DNA of 64,000 nucleotides, taken from the NCBI RefSeq assembly GCF_040412425.1, contig NC_089756.1, positions 10,138,726 to 10,202,725 of the forward strand, read 5' to 3'. Origin of the DNA: Macrobrachium rosenbergii (lineage: Eukaryota; Arthropoda; Malacostraca; Decapoda; Palaemonidae). The translations under genes were made by a program, and so were the position numbers. Of this stretch, positions 38,616 through 50,168 are shown piece by piece. The notes under the pieces were generated by a model. That model did no database searches, was not told the DNA's origin, and saw nothing but the letters and a program-made list of their open reading frames with translations. Position 1 is the stretch's first letter. Each line of letters opens with the position of its first letter.

Positions 38616-39071
38616 GCCGACGAACCCTCCCGGAGTGACGCCTTGGGTTCTCTTCGAGCCTGGGTGGCTGGGTTTAAAAGGAATGTTCCGTCGGGGAAAC
38701 CATATGTTCTAGACGAGAACATCCGTAACTTGCTCTACCCCAGCGCCCGGATCTCAGCGGCTGTCCCTGCGGTAGTCGCTGCTCCCGTCATCGAGCAGAT
38801 CCGGGTAGAAACTCAGCCTCTCCAGGACGAAAGCCTCTACGCCGAGGTGTTGGAGGAAGTAGCGGCCATAGATCTCGACCTGGAACCGATGAATACGGAA
38901 CAGGACCAGGAGGTAGGTGGGGAGGTAAGTGAGGCAGTGGGGGCGGGCTCCCTTTTTGATTCTCCTTCTTCCACCGCTTCATTTCAGGGTTTTCATAAGT
39001 CTTCTATTTTGAGGGACGGTGCCCAATCCACTGTCCCCAAATTGAAGAAGACTTGGAAGGCGAAGGGCTAA
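38616..39071 (+). pseudogene. DIRS element 3 Gag, middle part
   Basis: Follows an acceptor (cctcttccag); splicing from 38487 keeps the frame (tcg|gcc). It encodes LGSLRAWVAGFKRNVPSGKP and an acidic linker (EVLEEVAAIDLDLEPMNTEQ), and closes at an in-frame TAA (39069-39071). The stop probably is a mutation since Gag sequence resumes downstream. Confidence 0.55.
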
Positions 39072-39239
39072 AAGTCCTCGTCTTCCAGCAAAGCATCCCC
39101 TTTACTCCGGTGAAGCCACAGGATGATAGTCCAGTGGCTTCCACAGGCAAGGCCACTGTCTCTGCTAAGAGTGCGAAGTTCCAGGGCAGCTAAGGCTAGC
39201 CCTCCTCCCTGCCTGCCTTTGACCCGGAGGCTTTGCAGG

Positions 39240-39707
39240 GATGCTCCTGCAAAAATTCTCGTCAGAGGTAGATGCTAAGCTGAGTAAGCTTACGGAGAGG
39301 CTGCAGAGCCAGGATACCATACTCTCGGGTTCATGCGCTCCTGCGGGTCCGCTGTTCATTATCCCGTTCCGGACGCCTCCGCCCTCCCTCCATTCGACAA
39401 GGGGAATCCATGGCGTTTTGCCCTTCATGCTCCCCGGCATGAAGATACCCTTACCATCGAGGGTCTAGGCACGCGCAGACTCGAGGAGTTAGAATTCTTT
39501 CCTCCTGATCTGCTGCCCCCCTACCCAGGCTTCGCCAGACTGACGGAGGAAGCTTGGGTGAGATCGGATAAGGTCCCAAAGGAGACAGTAATCTTCCCGA
39601 GGGACCAGGCGCAGTCCGCCTTGATGCACTCCTGTAGTGAATGGCAGGCGGAGAACACAAAGTTGACCCCCCTTCAAGGGCAACTTTACAATGTTCTCGT
39701 TGGGTGA
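39240..39707 (+). pseudogene. DIRS element 3 Gag core, first half
   Basis: Frame 39333-39707 encodes PPFDKGNPWRFALHAPRHED and RRLEELEFFPPDLLPPYPGF, ending at a stop; the coiled segment LLQKFSSEVDAKLSKLTERL just upstream (39241 on) is in another frame. The segment precedes the conserved Gag helical core at 39871. Confidence 0.55.
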
Positions 39708-39870
39708 TAAGGTCCCAACCCCTGCATGACTAAGGTAGCCCTCGCGACGGCCCAGGCTTGCTCGGAGGGTAAGCCGTTGCCTCAGCTCCGGGAGACTGAT
39801 CCCACCTCGCTGATCTTCCCGAGACGATGAGTTCTCGAAAAGACGCCCGGCCACCTTTACTTCCGGTAAG

Positions 39871-40653
39871 TTGGACCCGAAGTGCGCATCCAACATCTTT
39901 AGCGAACAGTTTCCCAAATTGCCAGAGGCTCTCCTCAAAGCAGAGTTTGAGGCTAGGTGTCGGCTGAGCCGATCTCTTAACTCACTGTGCCTGGCGGAAG
40001 CAACCGCTGTGACGTTCGCGGAAGAGCAACTCTTCCAAGTCCTGACGAAATCCCTATTGGCGGGATTTCAGGCGAACTTATATGACTTTATGGTAACACG
40101 ACTGAATTGCCGCAAATTCATCTTCAACGATGCTACCATCAGACATGAGCCTAACAAGCTCATGAAAAGTTCCTTCTGGGGGGCTAACCGCTTCCCAGAA
40201 GAAGAAGTCAATAATGTCCTGGCAGAGGCAACCAGGGCAAATCAGAGTTTGCGCTCCCGCTGGGGTATCCCCGCCTTTAAGCGGAAGACCCCCGAGTCCG
40301 GCGGCCCTCAAGGCAGACCTGACAAACGTTACAGGAAGCACAAGAGACACCACCAGCAGGCTGTTGTCCAGGCTGTACCTGTCTCAACAGTTTGCCAGCC
40401 TTCTACCTCAAAGGCCCAACCCCAACAGTTCGTGCTGGTGCAGCCAGCTCAACACTCTCTTGCCGCTCCTTCCTTCGTGACGTCTCCGGTGTTCAACCCT
40501 TCTTATGAGGGCCAGGGGTCGTTTCGGGGCCTTAATAGGAACGCAAGGGGGACTAGAGCGAGAGCCCCCTTCAGAGTCAAGGCTGCCTCGCGAACCCCCT
40601 CCCGGGGAAGAGGAGGTGGCGGTAGAGGAGGCAAGCCTGCTCCCTCCCAGTGA
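39871..40653 (+). CDS. DIRS element 3 Gag core and basic tail (partial)
   Basis: 260-codon open frame. The N-terminal half is helical (FSEQFPKLPEALLKAEFEAR, FQVLTKSLLAGFQANLYDFM, SFWGANRFPEEEVNNVLAEA), as in capsid-like regions of DIRS Gag. The second half is basic and Gln/Ser-rich, ending with an Arg/Gly tail (RGTRARAPFRVK...GRGGGGRGGKPAP) suited to RNA binding. The start is uncertain because gag is frameshifted upstream near 39710-39850. It overlaps the next frame that leads into RT. Confidence 0.65.
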   Translation: MDPKCASNIFSEQFPKLPEALLKAEFEARCRLSRSLNSLCLAEATAVTFAEEQLFQVLTKSLLAGFQANLYDFMVTRLNCRKFIFNDATIRHEPNKLMKSSFWGANRFPEEEVNNVLAEATRANQSLRSRWGIPAFKRKTPESGGPQGRPDKRYRKHKRHHQQAVVQAVPVSTVCQPSTSKAQPQQFVLVQPAQHSLAAPSFVTSPVFNPSYEGQGSFRGLNRNARGTRARAPFRVKAASRTPSRGRGGGGRGGKPAPSQ

Positions 40654-40669
40654 GAACAATCAGGTAGGC

Positions 40670-41579
40670 GGCAGACTTTATCTGTTCAGGGACCGGTGGA
40701 CCTTCAGTCCATGGGCCCACAGTATAGTCTCCAAAGGTTTGGGCTGGAGCTGGATCAAAGGACCTCCACCTTTGACCAGATTTCATCAACCGTCTTCCAA
40801 AGCTCTGCGGGACTTTGCGACGGAATTACTCCTAAAGAGAGCCATAAAGAAAGTGAGACACCTGAAATTTCAAGGCAGGCTGTTCAGTGTTCCCAAGAAA
40901 AACTCCAGTCAACAAAGAGTAATCCTGGATCTGTTGCGTCTCAATCTTTATATTCAGTGCGACAAATTTCGCATGCTTACAATCGCACAGGCACGGACTT
41001 TACTTCCTCGTGGAGCCGTCACCACCTCTATAGATCTTTCAGACGCATATTATCACGTCCCGATTGCGCGGAACTTCTCTCCTTCCTAGGTTTCAGACTG
41101 GGGAAACAGGCTTACTCGTTCGGGTCATGCCATTCGGGCTCAACATAGCACCCAGAATCTTTACGAAGCTGGTGGAAACAGTAGTACAACAGTTGCGGTC
41201 CCGGGGGATATCGCTAGCGGCATACCTAGACGATTGGATAATCTGGGCATCCAACGTCGAGGAGTGCCGATGAGCTACAGCCATAGTGATCGAGTTTCTG
41301 GAATCCTTAGGCTTTCAGATAAACAGGGCGAAGTCCCGCCTAACTCCGGAGGCCCGATTTCAGTGGCTAGGTATCCAGTGGGACCTAGTTTCACACAAAC
41401 TGTCTATTCCACCAGCCAAACGAAGGAAGATAGCCAAAGCCACCAGGCAATTCCTCAAAAACAGGAAAGCCTCTCGCAGAAAGCAAGAAAGAATCTTGGG
41501 TTCCCTTCAATTTGCATCGGTAACAGACCTGCTTCTAAAAACAAAGCTGAAAGACATAAACAGAGTGTGGCGAAGATGA
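40670..41579 (+). pseudogene. DIRS element 3 reverse transcriptase, frameshifted
   Basis: Frame to 41089: LFSVPKKNSSQQRVILDLLR and TSIDLSDAYYHVPIA (motif A). Two frameshifts lie between about 41079 and 41130, through a short LGFRLGKQAYSF piece. Then VMPFGLNIAPRIFTKLVE (motif B) and LAAYLDDWIIWA (motif C, YLDD), a TGA at 41271-41273, and FQINRAKSRLTPEARFQWLG onward to a TGA at 41577-41579. Catalytic aspartates are present. Confidence 0.85.
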
Positions 41580-41603
41580 GCCAATATCAAACTCAGGGAC
41601 AAA

Positions 41604-42563
41604 GTGTCATTGATTCCTCAAGTACTAAGGAAAAGACTCCGGCCGTGGTCCACAGTCAAGGGTCTCTCAAAGTCAGTTCCCCTTCAATTTCCCCCTCCAG
41701 CCTTAATAATCCACACAGACGCTTCGTTAAGCGGCTGGGGAGGATACTCACCAAAAGAAAAAGTACAGGGCACATGGTCCACGATGTTCCGTCAGTTCCA
41801 TATAAACATCTTGGAAGCGATGGCAGTATTTCTAACACTGAAAAAACTTCGCCCCGCCAACCAGGTTCATATCAGGCTGGTGTTGGACAGTGCGGTAGTA
41901 GTACATTGCATAAACAGAGGGGGTTCCAAATCAAGCCGGATAAACCAAGTGATGATAGCCATCTTCTCACTAGCAGAGAAACACGGCTGGCACCTGTCAG
42001 CTACCCATCTGGCAGGGGTCCGGAATGTTATTGCAGACTCACTGTCCAGAACAGCTCCACTGGAGTCAGAATGGTCCCTGGACAAGGCTTCTTTCGAATG
42101 GATCCGCCGGCAGGTTCCGGGCCCTCAGGTTCCGGGCCTTCAGGTGGACTTGTTTGCCACGGAGAGCAATCACAAACTTCCTTGTTATGTTGCTCCCAAC
42201 CTGGACCCTCAAGCTCATGCCACAGATGCAATGTCCTTAGACTGGAACAATTGGCAGAAAATTTATCTGTTTCCCAGTGTTGCACAAGCTCAGGTCATTC
42301 AAAGGCCAAGTGGCCTTGGTAGCCCCCAACTGGCCGAAGAGCAATTGGTTCCCTCTTCTTCTGGAGCTCAAGTTACGATGTCATCAATTACCCAAACCAC
42401 AGCTGACTCAAATAGTGCAAACAAGGACTGTGTCAGCTTCCTCAAAAATTCTGAATGCCCTGGCTTTATGGACTTTATGAAATTTGCCACTCAAAGAGGG
42501 GCGGATATTGATCCCATTAATACTCTGTTTCTTGAGTCAGACAAAAGAGATTCTACCCTCTGA
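41604..42563 (+). CDS. DIRS element 3 RNase H and downstream domain (open frame)
   Basis: Open for 319 codons. RNase H residues: IIHTDASLSGWGGYS (Asp), FHINILEAMAVFLTL (Glu), RLVLDSAVVVHCIN (Asp) and HLAGVRNVIADSLSR (last Asp). The conserved post-RNase H block follows: VDLFATESNHKLPCYV and DAMSLDWNNWQKIYLFPS. In the same frame upstream are RT pieces separated only by TGA codons, and the recombinase follows in frame after the TGA at 42561-42563. It would degrade the RNA strand during reverse transcription. Confidence 0.8.
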   Translation: MSLIPQVLRKRLRPWSTVKGLSKSVPLQFPPPALIIHTDASLSGWGGYSPKEKVQGTWSTMFRQFHINILEAMAVFLTLKKLRPANQVHIRLVLDSAVVVHCINRGGSKSSRINQVMIAIFSLAEKHGWHLSATHLAGVRNVIADSLSRTAPLESEWSLDKASFEWIRRQVPGPQVPGLQVDLFATESNHKLPCYVAPNLDPQAHATDAMSLDWNNWQKIYLFPSVAQAQVIQRPSGLGSPQLAEEQLVPSSSGAQVTMSSITQTTADSNSANKDCVSFLKNSECPGFMDFMKFATQRGADIDPINTLFLESDKRDSTL

Positions 42564-43442
42564 CAGTATGACTCAGCAGTTAAAAAGTTGGCATCCTTTT
42601 TAAAGGAATATGAAGCCCAAACCATGACCGCCAATTTGGCAATATCATTCTTCAGGTCACTGTTTGAAAAGGGTCTGGCCCCGGCCACCATAACCACAGC
42701 AAAATCAGCTTTGAAAAAGGTGTTTTTGCATGGCTTTAAGATTGATTTAACAGATTCATACTTTTCATCCATTCCTAGAGCATGCGCCCGTTTGCGACCA
42801 GTGACCCGTCCTCATACGGTTTCCTGGTTCCTTAATGATGTTCTAAAATTAGCCTCAGAAATTAATAATGATCAATGTTCTTATTTAAATCTATTAAGGA
42901 AGACCTTGTTCTTAATTAGTCTAGCTTCAGGAGCCAGAATTTCAGAACTGTCTGCTCTCTCTAGAGGTGTCAATCACGTAGATTTCCTTCCATCAGAAGT
43001 TGTTCTGCTTTCCCCAGATCACAGATTCTTAGCAAAAAACGAAGACCCTCAGGATAGGTGGTCCCCCTGGAAGGTTGTCCCTCTTCCACAAGACCTGTCC
43101 TTATGCCCAGTCGCTACCCTGAGGGCCTACTTACAAAGAACTTCTCAGTGTTTGTCTGGTCCTCTTTTTATCAGGGAAAAAGGTGGAACACTTTCTTTAA
43201 AGGCTATAAGACAACAAATCCTGTACTTTATCAAGCAAGCTAACCCGGATTCAGTCCCTAAGGTTCATGATATCCGAGTGGTGGCTACCTCTACTAATTA
43301 TTTTCACAATATGAATTTCGCTGAACTGAAAAAGTACACGGGTTGGAAATCTCCATCAGTGTTTAAACGCCACTACCTGAAATCACTAGAAGCTCTGAAA
43401 TTCCCTGCGGTGGCTGTAGGGAGCATTATCCCTCCACCTTAA
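42564..43442 (+). CDS. DIRS element 3 tyrosine recombinase, open
   Basis: Open for 292 codons after the TGA at 42561-42563; the first ATG is inside the helical N-terminus (near AQTMTANLAISFF), so the original start is unclear. Core-binding helices: LAPATITTAKSALKKVFLHG. Catalytic set: Arg in ISLASGARISELSAL, a Lys in the beta-turn region (FLAKNEDP), HxxR in KVHDIRVVATS, Gly-Trp in YTGWKSPSVF and the nucleophile Tyr in KRHYLKSL. Length and residues are complete. The enzyme would recombine the circular DNA intermediate into the genome. It may be in frame with RNase H, suggesting a pol-recombinase fusion broken by one stop. Confidence 0.85.
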   Translation, partial: QYDSAVKKLASFLKEYEAQTMTANLAISFFRSLFEKGLAPATITTAKSALKKVFLHGFKIDLTDSYFSSIPRACARLRPVTRPHTVSWFLNDVLKLASEINNDQCSYLNLLRKTLFLISLASGARISELSALSRGVNHVDFLPSEVVLLSPDHRFLAKNEDPQDRWSPWKVVPLPQDLSLCPVATLRAYLQRTSQCLSGPLFIREKGGTLSLKAIRQQILYFIKQANPDSVPKVHDIRVVATSTNYFHNMNFAELKKYTGWKSPSVFKRHYLKSLEALKFPAVAVGSIIPPP

Positions 43443-44379
43443 ATTAATCCTTAATCCCTATCCTTTCCCCCCTGCCTGCCTGCCTCATTTATTTGCCCTG
43501 CCATTTTCTCCTGGACCAGACATGCCTCGCAGCCTGGCTCCTAATATTATAATGTACAATCTTGCGGTGTTAGTTTTAAGTATGTGATATGTTATACTCA
43601 CTGTGATTTAGTTTTAAGGCCGGAGGTACCCTTATAAGTTTTGTCTTTTATTTTGTGTCAGTACCTCGCCACTATAGTATTAATGTTGTATATAGTTTAT
43701 TCTCATGTTCTTTATTATAGTATAAATTATATCCCTAGTCATATCTCAGTTGTTCTGCTATACCTATAGTATTTAATTATATTTTGGGGATAATTAAAAC
43801 TATTTTTAATAATGGTGTTTTTATACAGGATCACCTAAACTTTTATCACTTTTAGACTTTCACCAAGACTTGGTATGATTCTCTGTTATGATTTCACCGG
43901 CTGACACAGGGACGAGCTCAGAAAAGGGATTTTGACAAAGGAAAAATCTATTTCTGAGGGAGGTCCTGTGTCACCCGGTGACCCACCCAGGATCTAGGTT
44001 TCCCTCCCTGAATAGGCATACCAAGCTTGTGGGGGGGTGCTAGCCTGGAATGAGTTCAGATGGCGCTGGGGTCGTCGGTTGGCGGGCGGGTGAGTGTGGG
44101 CGCTGGATCGGCTCCCCGCGTTCTGGGGGTTTTGTCATTGGGATATCTTCAGATTGCGGTCCTGTGGCAGTGACAACAATCACTCACCCTTACCTATACC
44201 GACGTCTATTTTATTATAGATGATCGATCTGGGGGTAGTAACCCCAGCATTCCTGATAGCTTTTTTCTCTGGTATATTTAGCAAAGTATTTACCTAGAAA
44301 TATGTGCTGGATGGATATTTCACCGGGTGACACAGGGCCTCCTTCAGAAATAGATTTTTCCTTTGTCAAAATCCCTTTT

Positions 44380-45149
44380 ATTTTGTCGTAGGCAAGAACT
44401 CAAGACATGAAATTTGCATGCAACAATAAAAATAGACAAAGTTTATTTTATTATAGGCCACTATAGAATTTTTGTATATGGTAAACAAAGAAGATATACA
44501 CTCTATATCCCAGAAACCATGCTTTATAAAAGAATTTTAACTAAGTATAATTTGAAAGTGAAAGAGTGTTTAGCAACAGTCAGTGGCTGATAAATTATGA
44601 TTAAAAGTGTGGCATAATAAGATTGTGTTAATAGTAATTATAACTCTATATTAAAAGTTGTCCGAGTGATCTCAGCAGCGGTTGGTGGAAAGGAAACTTC
44701 GTTCTTAGCTGATCTCTCTCGGCACTTCTTCATGGGTAGACATTCTATATTCTTGGCCACACAACGAATGAGCTAATAAAATGATATCTGACAACTGTTA
44801 CAAAGTATGTCTAAAAATAGAATTCCTATCAGGATCGCCAATACATTTCATGAAATTCTTATTAATTCAAATACCTTTCCATGCATTATCATCTCCAAAC
44901 TCCTGTTTGGAGATGGTAATGCATGATGATGAGCCTCATTGCATATGTCGGTAAATGAATTAATACCCATAATTGTAATCGGCCAATCAGAATCATTTAT
45001 TTGAAGTTCTATGTAAATATTTGAACTCTAATGTAGCTAATTGTGTTCAGAAACATTTGAACGGGACTGGTCAAGGTTACGGTATTCAATAACTGAGTTT
45101 ATCCTAATGCAAACCACTATTAAGAAATTGAATAAGAAAACTACACTTT
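44380..45149. other. Intron DNA right of DIRS element 3
   Basis: AT-rich; no gene recognised. It contains the hairpin at 44880-44925. Confidence 0.5.
44880..44925. repeat. 21-bp hairpin
   Basis: 44880-44900 and 44905-44925 are reverse complements with one mismatch and a 4-nt loop (tcct). Confidence 0.95.
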
Positions 45150-45695
45150 TATTAGAAAGTTCAACAGAAGTAACATAATATTTTCAGTCGTTGTAGCTAC
45201 ACTATTTATCGTTTCTATGGGAAATCAGAACTAGCTTCAAAAGGTTTAGGAGTTGGGAGAAAAATCATTAACGAAGCTATACATACTTTGATACTGTAGT
45301 TCGTCGTCTCTACCTTACAAACAACTCCTTCCTCTTCCCGCACCCACCTCCATTTCCTATGTCAGTCTCAAGAGCCAAATGCAAATGTATGATGATATTA
45401 CATAATGTAATTTCCCTCTGATACAATGTCTTATTTAATCTTAAAAAATCACATATAAAACCATGAATCAAATTGTAGTTTGTTGGTAAACTTTTTTCTT
45501 TAACAAGTCATTTTGTGTCTTTTGAAATAATCAAGTGAATATACGAGGAAAGGTCTCCACCAAAAAGGCTTGACTTTGAGACAGAGAATTCATTCAAATT
45601 TTCAACAGTTTCTACTACATAAACAAAAGCGGCGTTGCCATTTAGCATGTTTAGTGAATGCAGGGAGTAAAAGGAATCTTTTCCTCGACTATACC
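45150..45695 (-). repeat. Diverged dispersed repeat, copy B (inverted partner of 19930-20460)
   Basis: Its reverse complement follows copy A through the same ordered landmarks; the 46-bp tandem duplication of copy A is absent. No coding potential. Confidence 0.7.
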
Positions 45696-47217
45696 TTACC
45701 TGAGGTTTAAGAACAATTATTTCTGCTTGTTCAGGTAAATTTCAATTATCCGAGGTTCTGCAATTATGTACCTATGAAAGATACTTAAGAAAATCAAATT
45801 ATTTGATGGTCTGGTCAATATTTAAAAACAGAAATAAGTGTTGTAGTTATAAAAACTAAAAATCTCACTTCCGTCTGTCATCTCTGTGCCTAGCTTGTCA
45901 CAATAAGCTCACTTCATTGCCCATGTAGCCTGACTGTTTCCTGTCTGCTTGTCACTTTTCATCCCTTTCCTTTGCTGTCGTGAATGATATTGGTTTACTG
46001 AATGGATACTGTTACTTCCCATTTATATGAATTTTTTTTATTTAAATGCATTCTTTCAAAATCATCATTACAAGGTATCTGGGTAGAAATTATCCATAGC
46101 CTCATTTTGCCAATTTTTATAATTATATTAACCTTTTGAACTGACTAGTACAAGGTTATGTGGAAAGAAAATATTTGTAGTTTTTGCCAATTTTTAACTC
46201 TTTAAATTTTTAAAATGACTGGTAGCTTGCCGTGAAGTAGCATTATGTTGAACCTAAATTTGTCTGACAGGTGCTCCACCATTTTTTTAAAGTTATAGTA
46301 TTTACTAGGATGTACATTATTATCTGTATATAAATCATTTCCTCCTTCACATGGCCGTAGTTCTATCCTCTTCAGTTGGCTGTTCAAATCTTTGCTATAG
46401 TATCATCAACCTTGGCTATCTTGTCTTTTTCTAACTGTAACATCTGCCTATCTTCATAGTAGTATGCATAATAAGTGTTGCTGCATTATTTCAATATTGT
46501 TGGTACAAGCCATTTCTAAAGACTTCCATTGAACCCAAGCAAAGACTAGTTTTAAAGGTCTTAAGATCTTGTCTCTATTTTTGTGAAATAAAAAATTCAT
46601 AGTAGTGCTTATACTATTTATTCAAGTACATATTGAGTGTTGTCATGTTCACAAGGTACTTTATGGGGTGCACATTTCAGGTTTGTATACATTACAGGCT
46701 CTTTGTTAAGATTAAGTATTTACATGCTTTGAATTTTCATTAAGACATGATAGCACTACTAGAAAAAAGGCTGGATTTCAATATTACAGTTTTTTTTATG
46801 AAGGCATGATTAATAATAAATTTTGACTCCATGTTTTTATGCATTTTGTTCCTTTGAAGATAAAAGTACAGAAACAGATATATTAAATGGTATTTGGCAT
46901 ATTTTGTAGACTTGCAAACATTGCATTTTGACACACATTCATTATTCGGTAAATAGCCAACATATATTTGACACATTCAACATTTGATAAATCACCCAGA
47001 TAAATTTGAGCAAGGTATGTTGAGGAAATTTCTTAGTCACTTAGTTTAAAGAAAGAAATCATCAGGATTTATGCTTTTATAATGTTAAATAGAATTATTG
47101 TCAAGTATGAAACTATTGTCACTGGATTTCAATTTTCTTTTATTGTGTAGTCATATAATCACAACCCTCAAAACTAAATTTATAACTAATGAATTTGTTC
47201 TTTAATTACGAACCATT
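45696..47217. other. Intron DNA, nothing recognised
   Basis: AT-rich sequence; short open frames at 46202-46387 and 46740-46976 on the - strand have no recognisable product. Confidence 0.5.
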
Positions 47218-47447
47218 TAGGCAGTCCCCGGTTATCGGCGGGGGTTCCGTTCCTGACGGTGTGACGATAACCGAAAATCGGCGGTTACAGAGCTTATTGG
47301 TGCCAATAACCAATAACCGGAGATCGGCGCCAGTAAGTGGAGATCTGCGCATATCGCCGCCAAAAATCCAATTATCATTGTCAGTGGACAAGCGCTGTAA
47401 AACCGGATTGCTGATAACCAAGGCTGCTGAAGACTGGGGACTGCCTA
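47218..47447. mobile_element. Small TIR element (MITE), copy 1
   Basis: Ends read ggcagtccccggttatcgg and ...gactggggactgcc, inverted to each other; internal blocks such as gataaccg and ggagatcggcg recur in both orientations. A related copy is at 50169-50362. TA-type flanks fit a mariner-like MITE. The 107-codon frame over it is an artefact of its GC-rich body. Confidence 0.7.
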
Positions 47448-49029
47448 TATTGAATTGGGGATACATTGCTGGGTGTGGTGTAGTTTTAGCAAGAAATTCA
47501 GTTATTAACTGAAGGAACACAACTTGGACTTCCTTGTAGGTAACCTTCAGTACAGGGCACCCTGTACCCATTGTGATATATGTCATCCAGTTGGATGGAT
47601 TGGGATAAAGATGCTCCCAGTACAATTGGGGTTTATATTTAAGGAACAAAATTATTTCTGAATGTGCCTACAATTTACAAACCTCTTATTTATGCCAAGG
47701 TGCTGTTTGGGTGGAAGGTGACATACAGCTCTGCTTATTATTGACTGATTGTGTCTGTAAGTATTAAGAACCACAACTTGAAAGATTATCAAGAAAAAAA
47801 TGTTAAACTTATAATACTTGTATGAACAAGGTGTGTGTGTTACCAGGAGGCTGGATATGTACTCAGTTGGTGGAACCTTTCATTAGGGAAAGCTAGTTTT
47901 CCAAAACAAAGTTTAGCTGCATTTTAACAAAGGAGGCTAATACAGGACCTGAATATAGCTGCAATATAAGGTAACATCATTCTACCCTTAAGCCAAAGCT
48001 GTGCAACTGTAAGCCAAGTTTGGGAGGACTGATTGAGCACTATATTATTCTGAGGTATAGTTGCTTTACCAGAAAAGCCATGTAGCCTATGAAAGGGCAG
48101 TTGAGGTGCAGCTCTTGTTGTAAGTCTGCATAGTGTGATTAGTGTCCATTCCAACACCAGAAATCAGACCTTGCAAAGTCAAGGTATGTAGAGCAATGAA
48201 TAAAAACAAGGAATGCACATTTGCTGGTTATACATTCCCTCATAAGCATTTAGCACATTGTGCCCTATTGGAAAGAAAATGTCCAAGAGGTTCTTAGCTT
48301 CAAATGAGGCATCATAGGCTCTGTGAATTGGTTGGTTGCTTCTGATCTGAAAGTCAGTGTGCCATAAGCATAGCAGGTAGTGACAACAACTACTGCTCCC
48401 TGTTCTTGATGAATACCCTCACATTGACTCACCACATAAAGGGTTCAGTCAACTTGTTTAGTGTTGTGACATATTTCTCACTGTGGTTTATACTCATCCT
48501 CTAAGTGCTGGCTTGGTTAATGCCTGAAGTGGTGATGCCCTTCTCAGATGACACTACAATATATTTTGTGGATATGTTGAGAATTTCTTCACTTGAACTT
48601 TACCAACAATAAGGATTGGTTGTGTTTAGCAGTCATGAAGACCCTTGCATTTAGCTTAAAAGATGTTTGGGTGTCTCTCCCATGTTCATGATCATGCTGG
48701 TACTGGTCTGTCAGGTTCTTCAATATGATGAAATGTTACTCTCAGAGTATCACAGTTCTGTCGTCTTACCAGGGTCTATTACTTTCCTGTCTCCACTGCA
48801 TTCGTCAGCCTTCTGTCTCAAACTAATACAATGTCTTTTTAATGTATTTTTTCCATCATGTCATCGGTCAGTATCATGTTTGTCTCAGTGAGATTTAGAA
48901 CAGAATGTGTTTCATGCCTTATATATTACAGTATTCTCCAATATTGCTGAGTTTCTGGGATCATCCACCTGACAGCTATAATGATCTTGAGTGCCCTTTT
49001 GCAAGCTGCCAAGCCATGGTAGGTATACT
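47448..49029. other. Intron DNA, nothing recognised
   Basis: No supported gene. The 74-codon frame at 48667-48891 has no recognised product. Confidence 0.5.
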
Positions 49030-50168
49030 TTTGTAGGCCTCAAAGCCTTTTGCAGTTGTGCTCTTTTGTAGGGTACTGAACCCTAACTATTGTCTTCTTG
49101 GTGGCATATCAAGTGATGATATTGTAGGCCATCAAACCCTGTTGTTCTCACAATATTTTTAGGCTGTTGATCTCCCAATGTTGTCCTCATGTTATCACAG
49201 ACCATCAAGGTCTGATGTTACCATCTCAGTATCTTGGACTGTTGAGCTCTCATTGATGTCTACTCAGTATTATAGGCCAAACTCAAATTTGCCCTCATGC
49301 AACCCATCCAGTTCATGATGTTTTCCCACAAGCATGTTTGCAAGCCATCCAGTTCATGATGTTTTCCCATAAGCATGTCAAGCTCTTGATTTAATAATAT
49401 AGGGCATCAAGCTCTCAACGTTTTCCTTATGCTATCATATACCATAATCTTAACCTCATTATTATAGGCAGTCATTCTCACAACTTCACCCTCTTGATAT
49501 CAGTTGCCATTGTGCACTTATGTTCTTTGAGTATCCCAGGCCATCAAGTTCAGTGTTGTTGTACGACCTGTATTCTTCACAGCATCTTCTCAATATTTTG
49601 GTCCCCACTTTTTTGGTATACACTTCTGTAAGGGTGGTGCACTGTCATAATTCTTCACATTATGCTTTTGATAGCATCCATGCAATGTTGTATTCTGTAT
49701 GTTCTCAACGTTGTGTGTAGTTTTCATGTTCTTGATATTGTAGGGTTATTGTCTGCTTTGGCCATCACACCTGACATTAAGCTTTACATTTTCTCTCTGT
49801 ATTGTGCTATAGATGACAACCTCTCATTATTGCAGGCCATCGAGGTCAAGATGTTGAGCTCTAGCAGGCTGTTAAACCCTTGACATGCCCTCTTGTAGGG
49901 CTTTGTCACCTACCTGGCCTTTGAGCCCTTGAAATTGTGTCCTCTGTACCTTTCTTTTGATAGCATCATCTCAGTATCATAGGCCATAATACATTTGAGA
50001 TTATCCTTGTAGGCCATCATGCTTTCTGCATTCTCTTCTCAATATCAGAGAATGTATTGCTCTTGACCTCTAACCCACGACACCATCCCTGTATGTACAG
50101 AAAGTGGAGTTAATAATTACAGTTAAAAATTTATAAGAGGTGTAATTTAATAATAAAATTTAATAGTA

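Larger units (their letters stand above)
35892..44379 (+). mobile_element. DIRS1-like retrotransposon, element 3 (best preserved)
   Basis: About 8.5 kb. Inverted terminal repeats lie at about 35908-36203 and 44038-44334, about 295 bp each and nearly identical (shared: ggaatgctggggttactacc, atagacgtcggtataggtaa, gagccgatccagcgcccaca). The internal complementary region at about 43890-43990 carries the right terminus fused to the left terminus in reverse, which also fixes the ends. Order: long leader, Cys/His Gag module, Gag, RT, RNase H, tyrosine recombinase. The recombinase is open; gag and RT have frameshifts. Confidence 0.9.

Noticed and set aside
41234..42322. 362-codon Ser/Gln-rich frame over RT/RNase H of DIRS element 3
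   Set aside because: Shadow frame: the motif-bearing RT and RNase H frame covers the same DNA.
47206..47649. 107- and 147-codon frames on both strands
   Set aside because: They lie over a GC-rich MITE with inverted repeats and have no domain; lack of stops follows from composition.
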